A stretch of DNA of 64,000 nucleotides. It comes from Thermoclostridium stercorarium subsp. stercorarium DSM 8532. Lineage in GTDB: Bacteria > Bacillota > Clostridia > DSM-8532. The first letter of the stretch is position 1. Each line of letters opens with the position of its first letter. The position numbers and the translations under genes were made by a program. The stretch is from assembly GCF_000331995.1 (NCBI RefSeq), contig NC_020134.1, forward strand, positions 1,401,465 to 1,465,464, written 5' to 3'. The notes under the pieces were generated by a model. The model saw only the letters and a list, made by a program, of their open reading frames with translations, did no database searches and was not told where the DNA came from. This document shows, piece after piece, positions 8,593 through 17,810 of this stretch.

Positions 8593-9777
8593 ATGAATTT
8601 GAAGAAGATACTCATCGTTACAGTAATACTAATGACTTTATTTGTTACAGTCATATATGCAGATGACATAAATGAAGAAGCACCGGCTTCATCGATATTT
8701 GAAGATTTGACGGTTGAGACATACAAAATTGAAGACCTGAACATTAATGCTCGTTCGGCAATTGTCATGGATTTTGAATCGGGCAGGGTATTGTTTGAAA
8801 AAAACGCATATCAGAAAAGACCGATGGCAAGCACAACCAAAGTAATGACCGCAATAGTGGCTATCGAAAACGGAAATCTTGACGATATGGTCACAGTCAG
8901 CAAAAACGCGGCATCGATCCATGGTTCGCTGATGCACCTGAAAGCCGGTGAGACACTGACATTAAGGGAACTGTTATATGGTTTATTGCTCTGTTCGGGA
9001 AACGATGCGGCAATTGCAATTGCAGAACATGTAGGCGGAAGCATGGAAAATTTTATCAAAATGATGAATGAAAAGGCAAAAGAAATAGGAGCGTTTGACA
9101 CAAATTTTACCACCCCGCATGGTCTTGATGAGGTCGGGCATTATTCCACGGCCTATGATTTAGCCCTTATTACAAGGTATGCTTTAAGGATACCGCTGTT
9201 TAATGAAATTGTAAAAACAACGTCAATACAAATAGGAGGAAGATACCTTCAGAATACGAATGAAATGCTGACAAGCTATCCTGGCGCAGACGGCGTAAAG
9301 ACAGGTTACACGGGAAAGGCAGGACGCTGCCTGATTACTTCGGCAACAAGGGACGGAAGACGATTTATTTCAGTGGTACTGTACTGTGACAGCCGTGCTC
9401 AGAGAGCCTTAAGCAGCAAAAAAATTCTGGATTATGCTTTTTCATTATACTACCCCCGTACAGTAATAAAAAGCGAATATTTGGGCACACTGCCCGTAAT
9501 TAAAGGCTTTGAAAAAACAGTTCCGGTTTATGTGGAAAAGACCGTAACAATACCATTGTCGGATGCCGAAATGGAAAATTTGTATACAAAAATATCCCTG
9601 CCGGAACAAATTTATGCTCCGGTAACGGAAAAGGCCGTCGTTGGTACCCTTTCTGTATATCTTGACGATCAAATTCTCTGCGAATCTCCGATAAGGGCCG
9701 GAAAATCGGTAAAACAGAAAACAATTCTGCAGTATTTTATAGATGTGGTTATTTCATGGCTGAAATTAATCAAATGA
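8593..9777 (+). CDS. D-alanyl-D-alanine carboxypeptidase (DacF/PBP5 type)
   Basis: Trims the terminal D-Ala from peptidoglycan pentapeptides. A signal peptide is followed by the serine penicillin-binding fold with all three motifs: STTK (SxxK), SGN (SxN) and KTG. A PBP5_C-like beta domain and an amphipathic C-terminal helix for membrane attachment come last. The start is uncertain. ATG 8593 gives 394 aa, but TTG 8599 has better spacing from GGGTGG (8587-8592). The open frame begins at 8497, where the extra residues have no ribosome site. Confidence 0.9.
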   Translation: MNLKKILIVTVILMTLFVTVIYADDINEEAPASSIFEDLTVETYKIEDLNINARSAIVMDFESGRVLFEKNAYQKRPMASTTKVMTAIVAIENGNLDDMVTVSKNAASIHGSLMHLKAGETLTLRELLYGLLLCSGNDAAIAIAEHVGGSMENFIKMMNEKAKEIGAFDTNFTTPHGLDEVGHYSTAYDLALITRYALRIPLFNEIVKTTSIQIGGRYLQNTNEMLTSYPGADGVKTGYTGKAGRCLITSATRDGRRFISVVLYCDSRAQRALSSKKILDYAFSLYYPRTVIKSEYLGTLPVIKGFEKTVPVYVEKTVTIPLSDAEMENLYTKISLPEQIYAPVTEKAVVGTLSVYLDDQILCESPIRAGKSVKQKTILQYFIDVVISWLKLIK

Positions 9778-9841
9778 TTGTATAACTCACCTCTTTAAAT
9801 CCCCGTGAATAATATAAAAATGAAATTTTATAATTTTGAAC

Positions 9842-9870
9842 TTGCAAAAATAATAAAAATATATTATGAT
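9842..9870 (+). promoter_or_regulatory. Promoter of the aminotransferase gene
   Basis: TTGCAA (9842-9847) and TATGAT (9865-9870) are separated by exactly 17 bp in an A-rich stretch, 60 bp before the chosen start. It matches the sigma-A pattern with one mismatch per box. Confidence 0.55.
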
Positions 9871-9929
9871 GTTGTAAAAATTGATTATAAACCGAAAATA
9901 ATGTGCGAATACATATGTGGAGGAATGGA

Positions 9930-11264
9930 ATGATGAAACAGTATGAGGGGTTTACGTGGGAACAGCTTGTAGAACGTAAAAAGAAAGTAGAACGGAAATA
10001 TGAAATATATAAGAATAAAAACTTCAATCTGGATATGTCGAGGGGAAAACCATGTGTTGAGCAGCTAAATCTCTCAAATGAAATGTATAAGCTGGGGGCA
10101 AGTCTTGACTTTATTTCCGAAGACGGTGTTGATTGCAGAAATTACGGGCTTGTTGACGGCATTGTTGAAATGAAAAGGATTTTCGCACAGATTCTGGGGG
10201 TGAGCGAAGAAGAAATAATACTGGGCGACAGCTCAAGCCTCAGTTTAATGTACGGTACCATTGAAAAAGCTTTTATTCATGGTCTGTATAACTGCGAGCC
10301 ATGGAAAAACCTTAAAAAAATAAAATTTTTATGCCCGAGTCCCGGGTATGATCGCCATTTTGCCATTTGTGAGCTATTTGGTATAGAAATGATAACAGTG
10401 CCGATGAAAGAAGACGGCCCTGATATGGACATGGTAGAGAAACTTGTGGCTGAAGACGAATCAATCAAGGGAATCTGGTGTACGCCCATATACAGTAATC
10501 CCACCGGAGTTACCTATTCAGACGAAGTGGTCAGAAGGTTTGCCACTATGAAAACAAAGGCAAATGACTTTAAAATATTCTGGGACGTGGCTTACATTGT
10601 CCACCATCTGTATGAAGAGCAAAAACTCCTGAACATCCTTGACGAATGCAAAAAGGCCGGTAACCCGGACAGAGTGTTTATTTATATTTCCACATCGAAA
10701 ATAACCTTTCCGGGGGCAGGCGTTGCGGCAATGGCCTGCAGCGTTGATAATGCACGGCATTTGAGAAAATTAATATCCATTCAGACAATCGGTCCGAATA
10801 AAATAAATCATCTGCTCCATGCCAGATTTTTCAGGAATGCTGACGGGGTTAAGGCTCATATGAGAAAACACGCCGAAATCCTCAGACCCAAATTTGAACT
10901 TGTGAACAGTATTTTTGAAAAGAATCTGGGCGGGCTTAACATAGCTCAGTGGACAAAGCCTAAAGGCGGTTACTTTATAAGCCTTGACGTTCCGGAAGGA
11001 TGCGCAATGGAAATTGTGACCAAAGCACAGGAGGCAGGGGTCAAACTCACCCCGGCAGGTGCTACTTTCCCTTACGGAAAGGATCCTTACGATAAAAACA
11101 TCAGAATTGCTCCGACTTACCCGCCGGTTGAGGAACTGGAACAGGCAATGGAAATTCTTTGTACCTGTATTGAGCTGGTTGTGCTGGATAAGATATTGTC
11201 AGACGGCAAAGACAGCATTTCAATTTCTTCTCAAAGTCCCGTATTTGCCGCTACCAGCCATTAA
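9930..11264 (+). CDS. PLP-dependent aminotransferase, class I-like (Asp_aminotransf family)
   Basis: Likely transfers amino groups between an amino acid and a 2-oxo acid. The fold-type I landmarks are present: IYSNPTG (Asn), DVAYIVHHL (Asp), STSKITFPG (PLP Lys) and RIAPTYPP (substrate Arg). The sequence resembles the family first labelled MocR/aspartate aminotransferase-like (PF12897), which has no DNA-binding domain. GGAGG at 9919-9923 supports ATG 9930 (or 9933). Product 444 aa. Its place after the aro cluster makes an aromatic or aspartate substrate attractive, but no residue proves it. It stands alone between a promoter and a terminator. Confidence 0.85.
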   Translation: MMKQYEGFTWEQLVERKKKVERKYEIYKNKNFNLDMSRGKPCVEQLNLSNEMYKLGASLDFISEDGVDCRNYGLVDGIVEMKRIFAQILGVSEEEIILGDSSSLSLMYGTIEKAFIHGLYNCEPWKNLKKIKFLCPSPGYDRHFAICELFGIEMITVPMKEDGPDMDMVEKLVAEDESIKGIWCTPIYSNPTGVTYSDEVVRRFATMKTKANDFKIFWDVAYIVHHLYEEQKLLNILDECKKAGNPDRVFIYISTSKITFPGAGVAAMACSVDNARHLRKLISIQTIGPNKINHLLHARFFRNADGVKAHMRKHAEILRPKFELVNSIFEKNLGGLNIAQWTKPKGGYFISLDVPEGCAMEIVTKAQEAGVKLTPAGATFPYGKDPYDKNIRIAPTYPPVEELEQAMEILCTCIELVVLDKILSDGKDSISISSQSPVFAATSH

Positions 11265-11304
11265 TTTCCGAGGAATAAAAACATAAACGATAAATAAATA
11301 CTCC

Positions 11305-11345
11305 AAGGTAAGAGCCGGTAATATCCGGTTTCTTGCCTTTTTATT
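11305..11345 (+). terminator. Rho-independent terminator after the aminotransferase
   Basis: AAGGTAAGAGCCGG (11305-11318) pairs with the complementary arm at about 11325-11339 (one bulge, two wobbles), with a 6-nt loop and a T-rich tail. It closes a single-gene unit. Confidence 0.8.
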
Positions 11346-11515
11346 TCTGTCCAGTAAAAAATGGTGTTAAGATATGGATTTTTATTCAAAATAATTATAT
11401 AATTATTTTCATGAAACATTGTTAAAATAACAGCAAAAATGGAGATAATGTAAGGATGGCTTAGTGTTTTTCCATCTCTTGCAGGTTTGTAATTTTAACT
11501 TCGGAGGATGGTATC

Positions 11516-12946
11516 TTGCAGAAAAGTACTTATGAAAGCCCACTGAATACAAGATATGCAAGTAAGGAAATGCAGGCTCTTTTCTCACCTGACACAAGAT
11601 TCAGAACATGGCGCCTGCTATGGATTGCTCTTGCGGAAGCTGAAATGGAACTTGGCCTGCCGATAACCCAGGAACAGATTGAGGAATTGAAAGAGCATCA
11701 GAATGATATAAATTATGAATATGCCGAAATGATGGAAAAAGAGGTAAGGCACGATGTAATGGCGCATGTTCATGCCTACGGTGCCCAGTGCCCAAAAGCT
11801 AAAGGCATTATTCATCTTGGCGCTACGTCATGTTTTGTTACCGACAATGCCGATATAATTATCTATTCAAAAGCCCTGAAACTTATAAGGACGAAAGTTC
11901 TTAATGTTATAAGGAAACTTTCGGATTTCGCATACAAGTACAGGGATCTTCCAACCCTCGGTTATACTCATTTTCAGCCTGCCCAGCTTGTTACAGTAGG
12001 AAAAAGAGCGTGCCTGTGGATTCAGGATTTGCTGTTTGATCTGGAAGAGCTTGATTTTGTACTGGAACACCTGTATCTTCTTGGCAATAAAGGAACAACG
12101 GGGACACAAGCAAGTTTTCTGAAGCTATTTGACGGGGATCATGAAAAGGTTAAAAAACTTGAACAACTTATAGCCGAGAAAGTAGGGTTTAAGAGGGTTA
12201 TCCCCGTTTCCGGCCAGACATATACAAGAAAACAGGATTCAAGAATTCTGAACGTTCTGAGCGCCATAGCCCAAAGTGCGTATAAATTCAGTAATGATTT
12301 GAGGCTGCTGCAGCATTTGAAGGAAATCGAGGAACCTTTTGAAAAAAATCAGATAGGATCGTCTGCAATGGCTTATAAGAGAAATCCGATGAGAAGTGAA
12401 AGAATATCATCGCTTGCGCGGTATGTTATAGTTAATGCGCTGAACGCTCCAATCACCGCTTCAACCCAATGGCTTGAAAGAACCCTTGACGATTCTGCGA
12501 ACAGAAGGATTAGCATACCCGAAGCCTTCCTCGCAGTGGATGCTATTTTAAACATTTACATAAATATAGCTGATGGAATGGTAGTTTATCCGAAAATGAT
12601 AGAAAAAAGAGTTATGGAAGAGCTTCCGTTTATGGCAACCGAAAATATTCTTATGGAAGCCGTGAAAAAAGGCGGGGACAGGCAGTCGCTTCATGAGAGA
12701 ATTCGCGTGCATTCGATGGCGGCAGCGGACAGAGTAAAAAAGGAAGGGTTGAATAACGATCTTATCGAAAGAATAGCTCAGGACAGTGCCTTTGGTCTGG
12801 ACATCAATGAACTGAAAGATGTGCTGAATCCAAGGAATTTTATAGGCCGAAGCGTGGAACAGGTGGAAGAGTTTTTGAAGGATTGCGTAAAACCTGTTTT
12901 GGATGCTAACCCCGTTGAAGAAATTCATGTAAGCTTAAATGTATGA
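11516..12946 (+). CDS. purB: Adenylosuccinate lyase
   Basis: Cleaves SAICAR and adenylosuccinate in purine synthesis. The product is 476 aa, longer than the roughly 430 aa of the Bacillus enzyme, and resembles the longer eukaryote-like branch. The fumarase-superfamily signature appears as [16 protein letters not shown]. Catalytic-region motifs include [22 protein letters not shown] and [15 protein letters not shown]. The start is TTG, 8 nt after GGAGG (11503-11507). It is not in a pur operon here. No purine riboswitch was recognised in the 170-bp leader. Confidence 0.95.
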   Translation: MQKSTYESPLNTRYASKEMQALFSPDTRFRTWRLLWIALAEAEMELGLPITQEQIEELKEHQNDINYEYAEMMEKEVRHDVMAHVHAYGAQCPKAKGIIHLGATSCFVTDNADIIIYSKALKLIRTKVLNVIRKLSDFAYKYRDLPTLGYTHFQPAQLVTVGKRACLWIQDLLFDLEELDFVLEHLYLLGNKGTTGTQASFLKLFDGDHEKVKKLEQLIAEKVGFKRVIPVSGQTYTRKQDSRILNVLSAIAQSAYKFSNDLRLLQHLKEIEEPFEKNQIGSSAMAYKRNPMRSERISSLARYVIVNALNAPITASTQWLERTLDDSANRRISIPEAFLAVDAILNIYINIADGMVVYPKMIEKRVMEELPFMATENILMEAVKKGGDRQSLHERIRVHSMAAADRVKKEGLNNDLIERIAQDSAFGLDINELKDVLNPRNFIGRSVEQVEEFLKDCVKPVLDANPVEEIHVSLNV

Positions 12947-13015
12947 TTTCCATTATTTTTTACTTGATTTTTCATGTGCGGAATAATATGCTTTTGTACC
13001 GATAGTGCTTTTACC

Positions 13016-13044
13016 TTGATTTTTTTCTTTAAAACAGTTATGAT
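13016..13044 (+). promoter_or_regulatory. Promoter of the gntR-type gene
   Basis: TTGATT (13016-13021) and TATGAT (13039-13044) with 17-bp spacing, about 100 bp upstream of the GTG start. A palindrome directly follows the -10 box. Confidence 0.5.
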
Positions 13045-13060
13045 GTAATCATGTAATTAC
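13045..13060. promoter_or_regulatory. Candidate GntR-family operator
   Basis: GTAATCATGTAATTAC is a 16-bp imperfect palindrome (12 of 16 symmetric positions) right after the -10 box. HutC-type GntR proteins bind short palindromes of this size and often repress themselves. Binding is inferred from position only. Confidence 0.4.
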
Positions 13061-13141
13061 GACATTACTAAAAGCCGGGCAATATCATAAGCTGCTGCCG
13101 GATTAACAGTCACTACATTTTGAGAACTGGGGGTATATGCA

Positions 13142-13888
13142 GTGGCAGGCATAAACAGGTACAGCAATATCCCGCTGTATTGTCAGTTGAAAAATATAAT
13201 TCTTGAAAAGATTGAGTCAGGTGAATACAAGGAAGATACAAAAATCCCGTCCGAACAGGAATTGTGTGAACAGTACAACATTAGCCGTCCTACGGTAAGG
13301 CAGGCCATAAATGAGTTAACAAGCAACGGTTACCTTTATAAGCTGAAGGGTAAGGGAACATTCGTAGCAAGGCAGAAATCCTGTATCATAGATATAAGAA
13401 ACTATACCGGTTTTACAGATTCCGTTCTTGACAGCCCTGAACCGGAAAAAAAGGAGATTGTTTCGATTTCTACCGTTACGCCCAGGGAGTTTGCAAAATT
13501 AACCGAAGTATTCAATCTTAAATCCGATAATCTGCAGTTTACATGCATTGCCTATTTGAATATTAATAACGGTGAAATATGTTCCATTAACGTTTCTTAT
13601 ATCCCGCAAAACCTGTTTCCCAACCTGGAAGAGGATATTAGAAACAAGAAGCCTTCATATGAGATTCTGAGGGGTAAATATCCGCTTGTCCCGTATACTT
13701 CCAAGAGCACTATAGAAGTCAGTTATGCTGATGCTATGGACGCTTCTCAGCTTCAGGTACAGCCAGGACAGGCGTTGATTGTGGTATATAATATCCTTTA
13801 TTCAAAAAGCGGGCAGCCGGTGGAATACATTATAGCCAAATACAGGGCTGACAAATGCAGATTGATGTTTGAAAACCATAAACTGTAA
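13142..13888 (+). CDS. GntR family transcriptional regulator (HutC/UTRA subfamily)
   Basis: DNA-binding repressor or activator that senses a small molecule. The winged helix-turn-helix spans about residues 8-75, with the hallmark IPSEQELCEQYNISRPTVRQAI. The rest (about 90-245) is a UTRA effector-binding domain ending with IIAKYRADKCRLMFE. The start is GTG at 13142 after GGGGG (about 13129-13133). It is followed by its own 260-bp gap and then the ABC importer, so it may control that importer, but no direct link is visible. Product 248 aa. Confidence 0.9.
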   Translation: MAGINRYSNIPLYCQLKNIILEKIESGEYKEDTKIPSEQELCEQYNISRPTVRQAINELTSNGYLYKLKGKGTFVARQKSCIIDIRNYTGFTDSVLDSPEPEKKEIVSISTVTPREFAKLTEVFNLKSDNLQFTCIAYLNINNGEICSINVSYIPQNLFPNLEEDIRNKKPSYEILRGKYPLVPYTSKSTIEVSYADAMDASQLQVQPGQALIVVYNILYSKSGQPVEYIIAKYRADKCRLMFENHKL

Positions 13889-13959
13889 TTTGAAACCTGT
13901 TTATGCAAACATGACAACTGAATTTTATAAATTTGGATCTAAATAGTGAAAATACTGGA

Positions 13960-13988
13960 TTGTATTGAAATTACTCAAATGTTAAAAT
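13960..13988 (+). promoter_or_regulatory. Promoter of the ABC importer operon
   Basis: TTGTAT (13960-13965) and TAAAAT (13983-13988) are 17 bp apart. This would give a leader RNA of about 155 nt containing the attenuator at 14080-14136. Confidence 0.4.
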
Positions 13989-14079
13989 GATAATACCGTA
14001 AAGTCAAATAGTTATCTGAGTTGTAATTATTTTAATTGCAACGAAGATTTCTATTTTACATACCTGAATTCATGGAGAA

Positions 14080-14136
14080 ATCCGTGAGGAGGGGAATGTA
14101 AATCAACGTTACCCATCCGTCAGGAGGGGTTTTTTT
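14080..14136 (+). promoter_or_regulatory. Attenuator with duplicated GGAGGGG element
   Basis: A 15-nt sequence, ATCCGT(G/C)AGGAGGGG, occurs at 14080-14094 and again at 14115-14129. CCCATCC (14112-14118) can pair with the downstream GGAGGGG through a GTCA loop, followed by seven T, which makes an intrinsic terminator. It can equally pair with the upstream copy as part of a longer helix (14088-14099 with 14106-14118, two mismatches and one wobble). The two folds exclude each other. No known riboswitch core was recognised; the ligand is unknown. Confidence 0.6.
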
Positions 14137-14151
14137 ATGGAGGTTTTTAAT

Positions 14152-15147
14152 ATGAATAAAAGGTTTTTCATTTTCGTCTGCCTGGTTTTAGCTGTTTTTG
14201 TGCTGTCATCATGTTCGGCCGGCAATGTTACCGAGCAGAATAACGCCGCAAAAACCAGGCAAATAAAAGTGGTGGCTCCGTCTGGGGCAACAGCCATAAG
14301 TATTTCGAAAGCCATGAAGGATACTGCTGAAATAGACGGAACAAAAGTGGAGTATGAAATAGTTCCTACAACTGATTTGATTGTAGCCCGTCTTACGGCT
14401 CAGGAAGCCGATTTCGCTGTCGTGCCGGTGAACCTTGCCGCTCAGCTGTACCAGAAAAAAGTCCCTTACAAACTCACGTCGGTCGTAACATGGGGAAATT
14501 TGTTTATTGCATCGTCCGAAAAAATTGAAGGCTGGGAAGCCCTGAAAGGCCAGGACATTTACCTTATGGGCAAGGGGCTTGTTCCCGATATAGTATTCCG
14601 GACTTTGTTACAGAAAAACGGGCTGGATCCCGACAAGGACGTGAACCTGATATATCTTTCGGGGGCAACCGAGCTTGCTCCAAATTTCCTTAACGGAAAG
14701 GCAAAAATCTCTATGCTGCCCGAACCTGTCTTGTCAACCGTTTTAAGCAAAAAACCTGACACAAACGTTTTCCTGGACTTGCAGGAAGAATGGAAAAAGG
14801 CTTTTGGGCTTTCAAAGGCCGGATATCCGCAGGCCGGTATTCTTGTAAAAGAAGACCTGATTAATAACGATCCGCAGCTTGTTAAAGATTATATAAATGT
14901 ACTGGCCGAAGGAATGGACTGGATTAATGAAAATCCTAAGGAAGCAGGTGCAATGGCCGAAGAGCTTGAACTGGGCCTGACTGCCGACATTGTGGAAAAA
15001 TCAATGCCCGGTAATAATATACGGCACGAATACGTGAAGGATGTCAGAAAAGAACTGGATCAGATTTTTGAAATCATGTATGAATTCAATCCTGAGACGG
15101 TTGGCGGGAAACTGCCCGACGACGGATTGTATTACGAAATAAATTAA
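14152..15147 (+). CDS. ABC transporter substrate-binding lipoprotein (NMT1/SsuA-like)
   Basis: Extracellular solute receptor of an importer. The ATG at 14152 lies 8 nt after TGGAGG. The 331-aa product starts with a lipoprotein signal ending in LSSC (Cys about 20). The mature part has the two-lobed NMT1/SsuA/TauA look: IKVVAPSGATAISISKA, a middle DFAVVPVNLAA segment and LPEPVLSTVL. The substrate cannot be told; relatives carry sulfonates, nitrate, thiamine precursors or other small organics. First gene of a three-gene operon behind an RNA attenuator. Confidence 0.88.
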   Translation: MNKRFFIFVCLVLAVFVLSSCSAGNVTEQNNAAKTRQIKVVAPSGATAISISKAMKDTAEIDGTKVEYEIVPTTDLIVARLTAQEADFAVVPVNLAAQLYQKKVPYKLTSVVTWGNLFIASSEKIEGWEALKGQDIYLMGKGLVPDIVFRTLLQKNGLDPDKDVNLIYLSGATELAPNFLNGKAKISMLPEPVLSTVLSKKPDTNVFLDLQEEWKKAFGLSKAGYPQAGILVKEDLINNDPQLVKDYINVLAEGMDWINENPKEAGAMAEELELGLTADIVEKSMPGNNIRHEYVKDVRKELDQIFEIMYEFNPETVGGKLPDDGLYYEIN

Positions 15148-15918
15148 GTGAATGAATTTTATACAAAAGCGGGTACCTTTGTGAAAAAACACGTTCAGGA
15201 CATATTACCGTCTGTATTTTTAATCGGATTAATCCTTATATGGCATATTTGGTCTATGGGAAGGAAATCGCTGATATTTCCTTCCCCTTATGAGGTTATT
15301 ACCTCTTTATGGTCTGTTATAAAAGACCCTTCTTTTTTTCCTACGGTATTTAACACAGTGAAAGCCGTTTTCTTCAGTTTCGCCGCTGCATTTATTCCTG
15401 CCCTTGTTTTCGGTATTGTCAGCAAGCTTGTTCCAGGCATATACAGATTGATGGAACTCGTTACAGGTTTTATCAGGGCAATTCCCACTGTCGCAATCAT
15501 ATTGATAGCGCTGCTGCTTCTTCCGCTGTCGTATACTCCGGTTATTATCTGCTATTTTGTTGTATTTCCGGTACTTTATACAAACATTTCTGAGGGGCTT
15601 CGCAACGTGGACGGGAAACTTCTCGAAATGGCGCGGATTTACAAGTTCACCAACGCAAAGATTATACGCAATATATACATTCCTTCCTTGAAGCCTTATA
15701 TAGTCGCAGGTTCACGTTCGGCTCTGGGATTGAATTTCAAGGTCATGGTTACGGCTGAGGTGTTTAATTTTGCAAATCATCAGTCTATAGGGGCACAGAT
15801 GTATATGCACAGAATCCAGATTGACCTTGCGGGGATCATGGCTTGGGCGTTGATAGTGGTATTTATTTCGGTTGTTTTTGACCTGCTGATAAAAATATTG
15901 TTCAGGGAGAAAACTTGA
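15148..15918 (+). CDS. ABC transporter permease (SsuC/TauC-like)
   Basis: Integral membrane subunit of the importer. The 256-aa product has about six hydrophobic helices and the inner-membrane component signature EMARIYKFTNAKIIRNIYIP (EAA loop that docks the ATPase). The GTG start directly abuts the receptor stop codon, so translation is coupled. Confidence 0.9.
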   Translation: MNEFYTKAGTFVKKHVQDILPSVFLIGLILIWHIWSMGRKSLIFPSPYEVITSLWSVIKDPSFFPTVFNTVKAVFFSFAAAFIPALVFGIVSKLVPGIYRLMELVTGFIRAIPTVAIILIALLLLPLSYTPVIICYFVVFPVLYTNISEGLRNVDGKLLEMARIYKFTNAKIIRNIYIPSLKPYIVAGSRSALGLNFKVMVTAEVFNFANHQSIGAQMYMHRIQIDLAGIMAWALIVVFISVVFDLLIKILFREKT

Positions 15919-15919
15919 A

Positions 15920-16633
15920 ATGATAAAGCTTCTTAACATAGAAAAAAGTTTTAACGGCACAAAAATATTAGATAAAATAAGTATGGAATTTGAAGAAAAA
16001 ACAATAACGGCCATATTGGGGCCGTCGGGATGCGGAAAAACAACCCTGCTTAGAATTGTGGCGGGGCTGATCAATGCCGATTCAGGAGAAATTACCGGCA
16101 ACGACGGGAAAACTCTGTCCTTTCTTTTCCAGGAACCGCGGCTGTTACCATGGAAAAATGCCTGGAAAAATTTAGAGATTGTTCTTCCGGACAGTGTCGA
16201 CAGATTAACACGAAAAAAAATATGTTTTGAAATGATTGAAAAAGTCGGGCTTAAAGGCTATGAAAACCACATGCCTGCGGAATTAAGCGGCGGAATGCGA
16301 CAGCGCCTTGCAATGGCAAGGGCTTTTATTGTACAGGCAGATATCCTGTTAATGGACGAACCTTTCCAGTCTCTGGATCTCAGAAGAAAGGGACAGATGA
16401 TAAATCTGTTTAAGGAATTATGGAAAAAACAAAGGCCTCTGGTAATCATGGTCACTCATGATGTGCAGGAGGCCCTCCTCCTTTCTGACAAGATATACGT
16501 CCTTTCTGACAAACCTACGGGAATATTGAAAGAAATACACAATCCCATGGCTTTTGATGAACGGAACGTTAAAAATGAGCGTTTTTATGCTCTTGAAAAA
16601 GAGATAATAAGTGAGTATGTAATTGGGGAATAA
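15920..16633 (+). CDS. ABC transporter ATP-binding protein (SsuB/TauB-like)
   Basis: Energises the importer. Walker A GPSGCGKTT (about 35-43), Q-loop FLFQEPRLLPWKN, signature LSGGMRQRLAMARA, Walker B ILLMDEPF and the switch His in VTHDVQEALLL are all present in 237 aa. The QEPRLLPW Q-loop is typical of the nitrate/sulfonate/taurine group. The start is 1 nt after the permease stop. Confidence 0.93.
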   Translation: MIKLLNIEKSFNGTKILDKISMEFEEKTITAILGPSGCGKTTLLRIVAGLINADSGEITGNDGKTLSFLFQEPRLLPWKNAWKNLEIVLPDSVDRLTRKKICFEMIEKVGLKGYENHMPAELSGGMRQRLAMARAFIVQADILLMDEPFQSLDLRRKGQMINLFKELWKKQRPLVIMVTHDVQEALLLSDKIYVLSDKPTGILKEIHNPMAFDERNVKNERFYALEKEIISEYVIGE

Positions 16634-16759
16634 TCATTAATGCTACCCCTTGTAAGCGCTGAAAAATTTCTGTATTATAGCATATGGCACCATGGGGAAC
16701 GCTGTTTGCGTAAACCTCATGAACAAGTCCGTATTTTTATACAAAAGGAAATGATCAAT

Positions 16760-17785
16760 ATGCAACTGAAGGATTTTTATTATGAACTGCCTAAAGAACT
16801 GATTGCCCAAAGCCCTCTGGAAAAAAGGGATATGTCAAGACTTCTTGTTCTTGACAGAAAAACGGGAAAAACAACTCATCTGCATTTCCGTGACATTAAA
16901 GACTATTTAAATCCCGGTGACTGCCTTGTAATAAATAACACAAGGGTTATTCCCGCGCGCCTTCTTGGCGTGAGAGAGGACACCGGAGGGAAAATTGAAT
17001 TTGTGCTTCTGAAAAAACACGACAAGGATATTTGGGAAGTAATGTTAAAGCCCGGAAGAAGGGCAAAGGTAGGAACGAGATTTGTATTCGGTGACAATCT
17101 GCTTAAGGCCGAAGTGCTGGAAATAGTGGAAGGCGGGAACCGCATTGTGAAATTCACTTATGACGGAATTTTTGAAGAAGTACTTGATAAAGTGGGCATT
17201 ATACCCCTTCCGCCGTATATTACGCAGAAACTAAAGGACAGGGAACGATATCAGACGGTTTACTCCAAATATAACGGCTCCGCCGCAGCACCTACGGCAG
17301 GTCTTCATTTTACCGAAGAACTTATAGAAGAACTGAAAAACAAAGGCGTACGGTTTGCTGAAGTGACACTTCATGTCGGTATTGGGACTTTCAGGCCGGT
17401 GAAAACAGAAAATATTGAAGACCATAAAATGCATTCCGAATACTTTAAAATAGACGCGGAAGCCTGTAACATTATAAACAAAACGAGAAATGATAAAGGA
17501 AGGGTTATTGCGGTCGGGACGACAAGCTGCCGGGTTCTGGAGTCGGTTGCGGATGAGAACGGCTTTGTCAGACCGACCGAGGGAGAAACCGACATTTTCA
17601 TTTATCCGGGTTACAAATTTAAAGCCATAGACGGGCTGATCACAAACTTTCATTTGCCTGAATCAACACTCCTTATGCTTGTCAGCGCTTTTGCAGGCAG
17701 AGAAAAAGTCCTTAATGCCTATAAGGAGGCAATAGAGCTGAAATACCGGTTTTACAGCTTCGGTGATGCCATGTTTATAATTTGA
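16760..17785 (+). CDS. queA: S-adenosylmethionine:tRNA ribosyltransferase-isomerase
   Basis: Queuosine pathway: transfers the ribosyl part of SAM to preQ1 in tRNA to form epoxyqueuosine. The conserved start [38 protein letters not shown] and the C-terminal [13 protein letters not shown] are visible. I chose ATG 16760 (341 aa), about 9 nt after AAAGGAA; the frame is open from 16640 but the extra 40 residues are not conserved. It lies 126 bp after the importer ATPase. tgt and queH also lie in the window. Confidence 0.95.
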   Translation: MQLKDFYYELPKELIAQSPLEKRDMSRLLVLDRKTGKTTHLHFRDIKDYLNPGDCLVINNTRVIPARLLGVREDTGGKIEFVLLKKHDKDIWEVMLKPGRRAKVGTRFVFGDNLLKAEVLEIVEGGNRIVKFTYDGIFEEVLDKVGIIPLPPYITQKLKDRERYQTVYSKYNGSAAAPTAGLHFTEELIEELKNKGVRFAEVTLHVGIGTFRPVKTENIEDHKMHSEYFKIDAEACNIINKTRNDKGRVIAVGTTSCRVLESVADENGFVRPTEGETDIFIYPGYKFKAIDGLITNFHLPESTLLMLVSAFAGREKVLNAYKEAIELKYRFYSFGDAMFII

Positions 17786-17810
17786 TTTTTCGTGTGAGGG
17801 GGAAATAAGG

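Noticed and set aside
11346-11515. Purine riboswitch before purB
   Set aside because: No matching three-way-junction core or terminator hairpin was seen.
13889-14151. Known riboswitch (TPP, preQ1, purine or guanidine) before the importer
   Set aside because: None of the conserved cores is present; only the repeat-based attenuator can be supported.
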